This document shows positions 17,087 through 24,343 of a DNA stretch of 64,000 nt, piece by piece. This DNA is from Shimia ponticola (GTDB taxonomy: Bacteria > Pseudomonadota > Alphaproteobacteria > Rhodobacterales > Rhodobacteraceae), in assembly GCF_007995215.1 (NCBI RefSeq), contig NZ_VCDK01000006.1:62001-126000 (forward strand). Reading direction: 5' to 3'. The notes beneath the pieces are model-generated. The model had not been told where the DNA came from and did not search any database. It worked only from the letters and a program-made list of their open reading frames with translations. The position numbers were made by a program, and so were the translations under genes. The first letter of the stretch is position 1. Every line of letters starts with the position of its first letter.

Positions 17087-19167
17087 AGGCCAAAGCCCGC
17101 GAAGGGCATGTAGGTCACGGGCGTGCCCGGTTCGATCACGGCAGCACCGTCTGGCAATTCAACGAGGCCATCGGCCCACGAGAGACCGGAGACGCGGCCT
17201 GATCCCTCGGACCCGAACACTTCTGAGCAGCCGTTTGTCAGGCGCGCGCGCAGATATTCGCGGCGACCGGGTTTCTTGTTCTTTGAAAAAGCCGCCGGGA
17301 CGGTGAGCTTGATCGGCTCTGACCAGCCTGCTCCGGCGAGTGCCGACAGCGCTGGGCGCGCGAAGATGAGCGTGCAGACGAAGGCGGCGACAGGATTTCC
17401 GGGCAGGCCAAAAACGGGCGCGCCGTTCCACACAGCCAAGGCCAATGGGCGCCCCGGTTTCACGGCAATCCGCCAAAGCGCCATGGAACCAGTGCCGCGC
17501 AGCAGGGCCGACACGTGGTCCTCGTCACCAGCCGACGCGCCGCCGGATGTCAGGATGACGTCGGCCTGTGAGGCACCTTGGTTGAGTTTGTTTTCGACGT
17601 CGCCTCGGTCGTCGCGGGCGATGCCCAGATCGACGACCTCATAGCCCCATTTGCGGATCACCTCGGCAAGCATGGGGCGGTTTGCGTCTGCAATCTGGCC
17701 CGGGGCAAGCGGCGCTCCAGGGGGCTGAACCTCGTCACCAGTGGACAGGATGCCAACGCGGAGCGGGCGGTGGACAGTGACGTCTTTGATCGCCGTGCTG
17801 GACAGCAGCGCGAGGTCAGGCGCCGTCAGGCGGCGACCGGCGGGCAGGGTGATGTCGCCTGCCACCACATCCTCGCCCGCCTTGCGGGTGTTCGCGCCCG
17901 GTTTGAGCGGACCTTCGACGGTGATCTCTGTCTCCGTAGCGCGCACGTCTTCCTCAAGCACAACGGTGTCGACGCCATCTGGGAGCGGAGCACCGGTCAG
18001 GATGCGGAGGGCTTGTCCCTGTGGCAGTGTGCCGGTCCATGGGACGCCAGCGGCGGCGCGGCCAGCGGCGAGCGGGATGTGATGCAGGCCGGGTGTCAGG
18101 CCACCTGCAAAGCCGTAGCCGTCAACAGCGGAGTTGGCGTGAGGCGGGTGGGAGCCTGCGGCAATCGCATCTTTTGCGAGGATGCGTCCCCCGGCAGCGT
18201 GGGCTGGAATGGTTTCGGTTCCGGTGACTGGGGTCAGGCGGTCGCGGAGCATATCCATCGCCTCATCGACCGGCGTCCAGTGAGTGCCGGGAGGAAGAGC
18301 GAAACAGTCGTTACGCAGGCGACCTTGTCGTGCTGCCGCGGCGAGCTTTTGCTCGTGGCCAAGGCCGAAAATCCAGCCTTCTTTCGGGGCGTGGACGTCC
18401 AGCATTTGCTCCAATTCGGTCGGAGAAAGGCGAGAGACCGCGGCAGCAAGGGTGCGGACTTGGGCCGCATCCTTGATTTCGTCTGGCTGCTGGTTCGCGG
18501 CAACTTCGGCTGCGATGAGCGAGGGCCAGATTTCGATGAAAGCGATGGGCCGGTCGAGAGGTTCGAACGGCCAGACTGCAATCTGGTCCGGGAACATCGC
18601 ACGCAAGGATTGAAGAATCGGCAAACCCATCAGGACCTGAGACCCAACTGCACCTGCACCGCCCATCTGCCAGCAGGTGAAAGCGCCCTTGGCGAGGGTT
18701 TCAGCCTTGCGCAGCTCGGTGACAGGCAGCGTCGGAGGTTTCTTGCGCGATAACCCGTCAATTTCGCGCTTGATCCCGTTGAACCAGAATGGGCCATCAC
18801 CGGGCAAAAGCGCGTTCATCTGCGCGGCAAGGTCAAAACGGTTTTTGCCATCCTTCAGGTCACCCGCACGGTCGGTGATCCATTGCCAAAGCGCAAAGGG
18901 ATCGTCAGACCCGGTGATGTGGCGCGCGAACCCCTGCGGGTAGCCGAAGGGAAAATCGAAGCCAATCATCAGACGTTCACCGGCGTCGAGCGTCTTCTGG
19001 ATTTCCTCGGCCAATCTGTCGCGCGCGATCAGGCGGTTGCGGACGTATTCGGGGGCGTCCGCATGGCCGCCTGCGGCACGAGCCATCCAGATGGCATCCT
19101 TCTTTGGCGTCGGCCCCGTGTCGCCGCCACCAGTCCAGTCGACCATGAGGACGGCGTCGAAGGTCAA
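17083..19167 (-). CDS. moeA: Molybdopterin molybdenumtransferase MoeA with extra N-terminal RNase-H-like domain
   Basis: A 694-residue fusion. Residues from about 290 are a full MoeA, which inserts molybdenum into adenylylated molybdopterin: SAVDGYGF, RILTGAPLPDGVDTVVLEED, GILSTGDEV, the MoCF-type loop TSGGASAGDEDH and GLPGNPVAAFVC. The first ~285 residues are not part of MoeA. They show spaced acidic motifs (VDWTGG with D10, GFDFPFGYP with D71, EIWPSL with E212, KDAAQVRTLAAA with D233) resembling the DUF429-type predicted nuclease with RNase H fold. No frameshift or stop separates the halves, so one polypeptide is made. Its start overlaps mobB, its stop overlaps the GNAT gene. What the N-terminal part does is unknown. 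Confidence 0.88.
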   Translation of the reverse strand: MTFDAVLMVDWTGGGDTGPTPKKDAIWMARAAGGHADAPEYVRNRLIARDRLAEEIQKTLDAGERLMIGFDFPFGYPQGFARHITGSDDPFALWQWITDRAGDLKDGKNRFDLAAQMNALLPGDGPFWFNGIKREIDGLSRKKPPTLPVTELRKAETLAKGAFTCWQMGGAGAVGSQVLMGLPILQSLRAMFPDQIAVWPFEPLDRPIAFIEIWPSLIAAEVAANQQPDEIKDAAQVRTLAAAVSRLSPTELEQMLDVHAPKEGWIFGLGHEQKLAAAARQGRLRNDCFALPPGTHWTPVDEAMDMLRDRLTPVTGTETIPAHAAGGRILAKDAIAAGSHPPHANSAVDGYGFAGGLTPGLHHIPLAAGRAAAGVPWTGTLPQGQALRILTGAPLPDGVDTVVLEEDVRATETEITVEGPLKPGANTRKAGEDVVAGDITLPAGRRLTAPDLALLSSTAIKDVTVHRPLRVGILSTGDEVQPPGAPLAPGQIADANRPMLAEVIRKWGYEVVDLGIARDDRGDVENKLNQGASQADVILTSGGASAGDEDHVSALLRGTGSMALWRIAVKPGRPLALAVWNGAPVFGLPGNPVAAFVCTLIFARPALSALAGAGWSEPIKLTVPAAFSKNKKPGRREYLRARLTNGCSEVFGSEGSGRVSGLSWADGLVELPDGAAVIEPGTPVTYMPFAGFGL

Positions 19168-19655
19168 AGGCCCACCTCGGCCAAAATGAAATCCGCAATC
19201 GACGACGTGTCATTCAGGTTGAATTTCTGACGGTCGGTCTCAATGTCCGTGTCGCTGGCCACCGCCTTGATCGTATCATCGCCGGGGGCGATCAGCGGGT
19301 TCTTTGTCTCGGCGCGCCATGCCTCGACCTTGGGATGGCGGTCGCGTTTCCACCCTTCGATCAAAACAAGGTCCACAGGCGCGAGCTTGGCGAGCAAGTC
19401 CGACAGTGGTGGCTCCTCTTCCTCGCGCAACTCGGTCATCAGCGCCCAGCGTTTGGACGAGGCCAAGAGAACCTGATGCGCGCCTGCGTCGCGGTGGCGG
19501 AAGCTGTCCTTGCCGGGCTGGTCGACATCGAATTGATGGTGTGCGTGTTTGAGGGTTGAGACGGTGAACCCGCGACCCGTGATCTCGGCCACCAGCCGCT
19601 CCATCAATCCGGTTTTGCCTGCGTTTTTCCAGCCAGTGATACCGTAGACCTTCAT
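19164..19655 (-). CDS. mobB: Molybdopterin-guanine dinucleotide biosynthesis adaptor MobB
   Basis: A 163-residue P-loop GTP-binding protein that assists MobA in adding GMP to molybdopterin. Seen: MKVYGITGWKNAGKTGLMERLV with the Walker A GWKNAGKT at the N-terminus, then STLKHAHHQFDVDQPGKDSFRHRDAGAHQVLLAS, the family signature, and DLVLIEGWKRDRHPKVEAWR. The ATG at 19655 is placed immediately before the P-loop and overlaps the mobA stop (ATGA). The frame is open upstream but reads through mobA. Confidence 0.95.
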   Translation of the reverse strand: MKVYGITGWKNAGKTGLMERLVAEITGRGFTVSTLKHAHHQFDVDQPGKDSFRHRDAGAHQVLLASSKRWALMTELREEEEPPLSDLLAKLAPVDLVLIEGWKRDRHPKVEAWRAETKNPLIAPGDDTIKAVASDTDIETDRQKFNLNDTSSIADFILAEVGL

Positions 19656-20260
19656 CGCAAAAGCTCCTGCGCGCGGATCAGGTCGTCCGGCGTGTTGACG
19701 TTGAAAAAGGGATCGAAAGGGGAGGCCGGGAATTCGGCCATGGCGGTGCCATGGCGGTCGGTCCATGCGACAACCTTGCGGGTACCATCGGCGAGCGCCT
19801 GTCGCAGATCGTCGGCGAGGTTGGTGGGCCAGAGGCCAAATGTGGGATGCCGGGCCATGCCGCGCTCGGGATCGGGAGTGGCTGCAAGAGCGATGGCGCT
19901 GTCTGGCGTTAGAGATGCCTTCAGCCGCGCGACCAGATCGGTCGGAAAGAATGGAGTGTCTGCGGCGACGGTCACGATGTGATCAGCCCCCTGCGCCGCG
20001 CCCCAGACCATGCCAGCCAGAACGCCTGCCAAGGGTCCAGCAAAGTCGGTTGTTTCGTCAGCGATGACAGGCAGCCCGTAATTTGCGAAACGGTTTGCAT
20101 CGCCATTGGCGTTCAGAGCCATGGTTCTGACCTGTGGTCCCAAGCGATCAATGACGTGCTGCAAAAGCGGTTTATCCCCAAGATCAAGCAGCCCTTTGTC
20201 ACCGCCGCCCATGCGCCGTGACAGGCCACCAGCAAGTATAACGCCGACAGGTGCAGTCAT
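19652..20260 (-). CDS. mobA: Molybdenum cofactor guanylyltransferase MobA
   Basis: MobA transfers GMP from GTP to Mo-molybdopterin, giving the bis-MGD cofactor used by formate dehydrogenase and DMSO-reductase-family enzymes. The 202-residue protein has the nucleotidyltransferase motif GVILAGGLSRRMGGGDKGLLDLGDKPLL at the start, then TVAADTPFFPTDLVARL with the metal-binding Asp and FFNVNTPDDLIRAQ at the end. The ATG at 20260 lies six residues before LAGG and overlaps the stop of the preceding gene (ATGA). Confidence 0.95.
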   Translation of the reverse strand: MTAPVGVILAGGLSRRMGGGDKGLLDLGDKPLLQHVIDRLGPQVRTMALNANGDANRFANYGLPVIADETTDFAGPLAGVLAGMVWGAAQGADHIVTVAADTPFFPTDLVARLKASLTPDSAIALAATPDPERGMARHPTFGLWPTNLADDLRQALADGTRKVVAWTDRHGTAMAEFPASPFDPFFNVNTPDDLIRAQELLR

Positions 20261-20598
20261 GAGGCCACCGTTGCGGGTTTGCTGAGCGCGATGGCTGACA
20301 ACAGACACAGCGTTGCGATCATGGCCGTGAGCCAGCCAAATGCCGCTGCGAGGATCAAAATCATCAAGGCGGCCTGCAAGGCGCAGAGGCTGCGGAAACG
20401 CAAAACCGCGGCCCGCAAATGAGGTGTGCCGCCTTCGACACCGCGCGCCATGATCCGCCAAGACAAAGCTTGGTCGCCTGCATCCAGATTGCCGATCTCG
20501 CTCACGCGTTGCCACGCGACAATCGCGGCAATGAACAGCGCAAGCAGCCCAAGGAAGGCGAGCACCAGCAACAGCACAATGGCGTGGATCGAGGTCAT
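20257..20598 (-). CDS. Small membrane protein in the molybdenum-cofactor operon
   Basis: A 113-residue protein with a hydrophobic N-terminal helix (about residues 4-28, LLLVLAFLGLLALFIAAIVAW), a polar middle and a second long hydrophobic segment or helical hairpin near 70-108 (LMILILAAAFGWLTAMIATLCLL). I do not recognise a family. The ATG at 20598 overlaps the fdhD stop (ATGA), and its own stop overlaps mobA (ATGA), so it is translated as part of the operon. A role in the membrane handling of a molybdoenzyme is conceivable but unproven. Confidence 0.75.
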   Translation of the reverse strand: MTSIHAIVLLLVLAFLGLLALFIAAIVAWQRVSEIGNLDAGDQALSWRIMARGVEGGTPHLRAAVLRFRSLCALQAALMILILAAAFGWLTAMIATLCLLSAIALSKPATVAS

Positions 20599-21428
20599 GT
20601 GTCCGCGTCCCAGATCAACCGCTCTGCGCCAGACAGGCATTCAAACCGTTTTCCCCGTAACCGGCCAATGACCGTGAGGCCAACATCGCGGGCAATCTCG
20701 ACACCCCAAGCGGTGAAGCCGGAGCGTGACACCAAAACCGGGATGCCCATGATTGCGCATTTGATGACCATTTCCGAAGTCAGTCGGCCGGTCGTATAGA
20801 GGATCTTGTCTGCGCCGTTTACGCCTTCGGCGCGCATCCATCCGGCGACCTTATCGACGGCGTTGTGGCGTCCGACATCCTCCATGTACACCAAGGGCTG
20901 GTCGCGGCCACAGAGGACCGTACCGTGGATCGCCCCTGCCGACAGATAAAGGCTCGGCGTGCGGTTGATGCGTTCGGCTAAGGTGTAGAGCCATGAAGTG
21001 TGGACCACAGCCTGCGGTAGCGTCAGCCCTTCTAGCCCCGCCATCATGTCTCCGAACACCGTACCAACCGCGCAGCCAGAAGTGCGGGTTTTCCGCTTGA
21101 GCTTGTCTTCGTGGTTCGTCTCGACCTCGGTGCGGACGACCACGGTTGCGACTTCTTCGTCATAGTCGACGGCAGTGACCTGATCGTCTGGCGACAGCAT
21201 GCCCTGATTGCGCAGGAAGCCAAGCGCCAGATACTGCGGATAGTCCCCTATCGTCATGGCGGTCACGATTTCCTGCCGGTTCAGGTATATTGTCAGGGGG
21301 CGTTCTTCGACGACTGAAACTTCGCTCGTTTCCCCAAGATGATTGGTAGAGGACACGGTGCGTGCCAGACCCGTTTTGTCAGGGTCCGGTGCGATCACGT
21401 AGCCGTCGATGTCGGACCGTGTGGCCAT
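20595..21428 (-). CDS. fdhD: Formate dehydrogenase accessory sulfurtransferase FdhD
   Basis: FdhD moves sulfur from a cysteine desulfurase to the molybdenum centre of formate dehydrogenase. The 277-residue protein shows EERPLTIYLNRQEIVTAMTIGDYPQYLALGFL, TSGCAVGTVFGD (with the conserved Cys), MEDVGRHNAVDKVAGW and the C-terminal TTGRLTSEMVIKCAIMGIPVLVSRS. Where E. coli FdhD has a Cys-x-x-Cys pair, only the first Cys is kept. First gene of the six-gene operon, which implies that the cell makes a formate dehydrogenase or related molybdoenzyme encoded elsewhere. Confidence 0.95.
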   Translation of the reverse strand: MATRSDIDGYVIAPDPDKTGLARTVSSTNHLGETSEVSVVEERPLTIYLNRQEIVTAMTIGDYPQYLALGFLRNQGMLSPDDQVTAVDYDEEVATVVVRTEVETNHEDKLKRKTRTSGCAVGTVFGDMMAGLEGLTLPQAVVHTSWLYTLAERINRTPSLYLSAGAIHGTVLCGRDQPLVYMEDVGRHNAVDKVAGWMRAEGVNGADKILYTTGRLTSEMVIKCAIMGIPVLVSRSGFTAWGVEIARDVGLTVIGRLRGKRFECLSGAERLIWDADT

Positions 21429-21533
21429 GGTCAGTCATCCTCCCTCCGCCAAGCACTCTGCGGAATTGTACCGATGGCGTTGCCAAGACGCAGGGCCAAA
21501 GATACCGCGTTGGCAGGAACTTAGGGATAAGCC

Positions 21534-22244
21534 ATGGCACGTGCCAGCGAGAAAAAGCTGATGAAGCGCGGGATTTTGGACAGCCTGCCATTTCTGGTGG
21601 TGCTGATTCCGTTTGCGATGCTGTTTGGCGTGGTCGGGACCGAAGCCGGGCTGAACATCGCGCAGGTGATGGGGTTTTCGGTGGTGGTGATCGCCGGGGC
21701 GGCACAGTTCACGGCGCTTCAATTGCTGCAGGAAGGTGCACCCGTTGCCATCGTTTTGCTCACGGCTTTGGCGGTCAACCTGCGTATGGCGATGTATTCG
21801 GCGGCTTTGACGCCCCATTTGGGGCAGGCCCCGTTCTGGCAGCGCGGGCTGGTGGCGTATCTGATCGTCGATCAGAATTTTGCCATCGCGGCCACCGCCT
21901 ATGAGCGGGAAACGCAGTGGTCGCTGGCCGACCGGATGGCCTATTTCATCGGTGTGTCTATACCAGTGGTGCCTGCATGGTACGCATTCACGTTGCTTGG
22001 TGTGTTGGTCGGAGCGACCTTGCCAGAATGGCTGGCGTTGGACTTCGCGCTTCCAGTTGCGTTCCTGTCGATTGTCGCGCCCGCGCTGAGGACTCTCGCG
22101 CATGTGGCGGCAGCGGCAGTGTCAGTCGTATTGGCGCTGTGCTTTGCGTTTCTTCCCTATTCCATCGGGCTCTTGATTGCCGGTCTGGGCGCGATGATGG
22201 CGGGCGCGCAGGTCGAAAAGATAATGGAGCGCGGCAATGGATAA
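21534..22244 (+). CDS. AzlC-family branched-chain amino acid exporter, large subunit
   Basis: A 236-residue inner membrane protein of the AzlC (LIV-E) family, which with AzlD exports branched-chain amino acids or analogues. Seen: the family opening GILDSLPFLVVLIPFAMLFGVVG, a central GAAQFTALQLLQEGAPVAIVLLTALAVNLRMAMYSAALTPHL, and five or more hydrophobic helices. The ATG at 21534 gives a short basic N-terminus. The stop overlaps azlD by eight bases. Confidence 0.92.
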   Translation: MARASEKKLMKRGILDSLPFLVVLIPFAMLFGVVGTEAGLNIAQVMGFSVVVIAGAAQFTALQLLQEGAPVAIVLLTALAVNLRMAMYSAALTPHLGQAPFWQRGLVAYLIVDQNFAIAATAYERETQWSLADRMAYFIGVSIPVVPAWYAFTLLGVLVGATLPEWLALDFALPVAFLSIVAPALRTLAHVAAAAVSVVLALCFAFLPYSIGLLIAGLGAMMAGAQVEKIMERGNG

Positions 22245-22560
22245 CGCGACGATCTGGATCGTGATCCTAGGGCTGGGCCTTGGCAGCTACCTGATCCGGC
22301 TGTCTTTTATTGGGCTGATCGGAGATCGACCGATGCCCGAATGGCTGCTGAGGCATCTGCGCTATGCGGCGGTCGGCATTCTGCCGGGGATCGCGGCCCC
22401 GCTTGTGGTTTTTCCGGCAGAAACTGGCGGCGCGATCGATCCGGTGCGGCTATGCGCCGGGATCGCGACGATCACGGTCGGCTACCTGAGCAAGAGCACG
22501 CTGTGGGCCATCGTTGCCGGTGCCGGGACGTTTGCAACACTGGCGATTGCGGGCCTCTAG
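22237..22560 (+). CDS. AzlD-family branched-chain amino acid exporter, small subunit
   Basis: A 107-residue, about four-helix membrane protein of the AzlD family, partner of the preceding AzlC protein. Recognised by GLGLGSYLIRLSFIGLIGDRPMPEWLLRHLRYAAVGILPGIAAPLV (read as consecutive family blocks) and the normal length near 105 residues. It overlaps the end of azlC. It converges on the lipoprotein gene, sharing four bases. Confidence 0.9.
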   Translation: MDNATIWIVILGLGLGSYLIRLSFIGLIGDRPMPEWLLRHLRYAAVGILPGIAAPLVVFPAETGGAIDPVRLCAGIATITVGYLSKSTLWAIVAGAGTFATLAIAGL

Positions 22561-23225
22561 AGCGCGAGACCCTTGATGCAGGTGTGTTTGTCTGGATCGT
22601 CGTCTTCACGCAGTTCCTGCTCGATTACACCGGGAACCCGAGCCATTTGTTTATGCAAGGCGCCTGGGAACCAGGTCGGGCGGACAAAGCCGCGGAATTC
22701 CGGCAGGTCGGCCAGCACAGACGAGATTGAGCGCGTGCAATACGCGTCGGGCTGAGGGCCCATGCCTTGGACACGACGCAGAGCGGTTTCGGCAGATTGA
22801 GGCGAGACCTCGACATATTGCAGCGCGGCCCAGAAGGTTGCACGCGCGTGGCAATCAAAGAAGCCCTTGAGCACACGTGGGTTTGCCCCGAAGAGCACGT
22901 CATGCCTCTCGGGGATTTTCGAATGCGAAAAGTCGCCTGCGGGGTCGAAGATAACTCGGTGAGATGCGTTGATCACCAGTGCCGAATGCGCGCCGTTGTT
23001 TGAGCCTGTGTTGAACATGCTCATGAGCTGTACGTATTTCGGGCCGGGATGTTGATAGAGGACCGCTTGGATCGCGGAACTTGGCGCGTATTTCACCGGC
23101 TGAGAGCTGCAAGCCGCGAGGGCCGCAGCAGGCGCGCCAAACAGGACGGCGCGCCGCGAGATCGATTTTAGCCGTTGATCAGGTACAAAAGAACCAGAGC
23201 TACCAAACAAATTCCTGTCCCCCAC
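22557..23225 (-). CDS. Predicted Tat-exported lipoprotein, possible permuted papain-fold hydrolase
   Basis: A protein of up to 222 residues with a twin-arginine and lipobox leader (SRRAVLFGAPAAALAAC, acylated Cys at 39). The mature part has a conserved-looking His (NNGAHSALVI, H80) followed by VIFDPAGDF, and, later, a Cys (DAYCTRSISSVL, C163). This His-before-Cys order is that of the permuted NlpC/P60 (YaeF/YiiX, LRAT-like) peptidase or acyltransferase fold; the assignment is inference. The start is unclear: GTG at 23225 or TTG at 23213, both inside the upstream cytochrome oxidase gene in another frame. The codons after that gene's stop contain no ATG, GTG or TTG before the Arg pair. Confidence 0.65.
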   Translation of the reverse strand: MGDRNLFGSSGSFVPDQRLKSISRRAVLFGAPAAALAACSSQPVKYAPSSAIQAVLYQHPGPKYVQLMSMFNTGSNNGAHSALVINASHRVIFDPAGDFSHSKIPERHDVLFGANPRVLKGFFDCHARATFWAALQYVEVSPQSAETALRRVQGMGPQPDAYCTRSISSVLADLPEFRGFVRPTWFPGALHKQMARVPGVIEQELREDDDPDKHTCIKGLAL

Positions 23226-23308
23226 GAGACGGCGCGGATGAATGCGTCGAAGGTCTTTTCCTGAACTTCAATGTTCATTTTGCCGTGTTCATGCTTTTCT
23301 TCAGCCAT
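23168..23308 (-). CDS. aa3-type cytochrome c oxidase subunit IV (46 residues)
   Basis: A small gene encoding MAEEKHEHGKMNIEVQEKTF (first 20 residues), then DAFIRAVSWGTG and a single transmembrane helix (ICLVALVLLYLIN) ending in G. The pattern, a charged His-rich N-terminus, the VQEKTFxxF motif and one C-terminal helix, is that of the bacterial aa3 oxidase subunit IV family (COX4_pro_2), a small stabilising subunit of the Rhodobacter/Paracoccus oxidase. The ATG at 23308 follows AGGGGAAAG. The catalytic oxidase subunits are not in this window. Its 3' end overlaps the start of the lipoprotein gene in another frame. Confidence 0.88.
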   Translation of the reverse strand: MAEEKHEHGKMNIEVQEKTFDAFIRAVSWGTGICLVALVLLYLING

Positions 23309-23398
23309 GTCTTTCCCCTGATCTTGAATTGGGTTCTGTTTGGCCTGTTCCTAGAATATCCGCGCGCCCCTGTCATTGGGTCAGTGGGCCGCAGTACG

Positions 23399-23860
23399 TC
23401 ACGCCTCTTTACCCAGATCCTCGGCCAGACGAAACCCGATGCGGCGGGCTTCGGCCTGTTCGGTCACCTTTGGCAGCGCGCGCAACATCACATTCAGTTG
23501 AGTGACGTGCTGCACAAGCTGGGTTTTCGCCCCGGTCGGGTCGCTGCCGTAAAACGTCACGACGTCAGGGTCGAAATACCCCATGCCTTCGATTCGCATC
23601 ACACCCATGTCCCCGCCAGCAAACCCCATGGCGACCTCATGGTTGCTATCCAGCTGCTTTTCAAAGTTCTGGATGTAGAGGATCAGCCGCTCATAGGCCC
23701 ATTCCGCCGGGCTTTTCTGGGCAACCGGCTTTGCGCGTGCCTTTTCCGGAAGGTTCTGGGGATCGACCTTGGGCGCCGAAGGATCAGTGTGCGCCTCTTT
23801 CAGGCGCGGCAGGGCTGCGGCTTCGAGGGCTTCTGCGGATGTGTCGATCAACTTGCTCAT
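23399..23860 (-). CDS. DUF6173-like conserved protein
   Basis: A 153-residue soluble protein without signal peptide. The first ~50 residues are Ala-, Pro- and Lys-rich and probably flexible; the rest is a compact domain (SPAEWAYERLILYIQNFEKQ, DSNHEVAMGFAGGDMGVMRIEGMGYFDPDVVTFYG). I associate this with a conserved Rhodobacterales family (DUF6173) of unknown role, but cannot confirm that by search. The ATG at 23860 is preferred over a TTG two codons earlier. It is divergent from the ACT-domain gene. Confidence 0.65.
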   Translation of the reverse strand: MSKLIDTSAEALEAAALPRLKEAHTDPSAPKVDPQNLPEKARAKPVAQKSPAEWAYERLILYIQNFEKQLDSNHEVAMGFAGGDMGVMRIEGMGYFDPDVVTFYGSDPTGAKTQLVQHVTQLNVMLRALPKVTEQAEARRIGFRLAEDLGKEA

Positions 23861-23941
23861 GGACAAACATTGGCGCGTCCGGTGTGAAAGGAAAAGTCAC
23901 AACTTGACGAAGCTAGGGGGGAATGTTGTGCCTATCTTGTC

Positions 23942-24343
23942 ATGACCGGCGAATCCGATCTTGGACGCTTGATTGCGTCGATGCAGCCTGTTCTTCGGGA
24001 CGGCGTTTACGTCTTTGCGCATGTCGAGACGCTCGCAGAGGCGGTCCAATTAGACCCAATGATGACCTTTCGCGAGGATGAGGCTTTGACCGTCATCGCA
24101 CGGCGCGAGACCGTGGAAGGCGCTGGTTTGCGCTACGAGTTCCCGTCGCGCAGCATCACCCTGAATGTGCATTCCTCGCTGGAGGCTGTTGGATTTCTTG
24201 CTGCCATCACCGCACGGCTGGCACAGTTGAAGATGGGCGTGAACCCAGTGTCAGCCTTTTACCACGACCATCTCTTTGTGCCTGAACATCGCGCCGAGGA
24301 CGCCTTGGCGGCCCTTATCGAAATGTCCGGAAGTCAGGTCTGA
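23942..24343 (+). CDS. ACT-domain protein
   Basis: A 133-residue protein with a tandem small-molecule-binding ACT-like fold: the first unit is RDGVYVFAHVETLAEAVQLDPMMTFREDEALTVIA, and the second contains ITLNVHSSLEAVGFLAAITARLAQLKMGVNPVSAFYHDHLFV. Standalone proteins of this type usually bind amino acids, but the ligand is not known. The last ten bases overlap the MBL hydrolase gene tail-to-tail. Confidence 0.82.
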   Translation: MTGESDLGRLIASMQPVLRDGVYVFAHVETLAEAVQLDPMMTFREDEALTVIARRETVEGAGLRYEFPSRSITLNVHSSLEAVGFLAAITARLAQLKMGVNPVSAFYHDHLFVPEHRAEDALAALIEMSGSQV

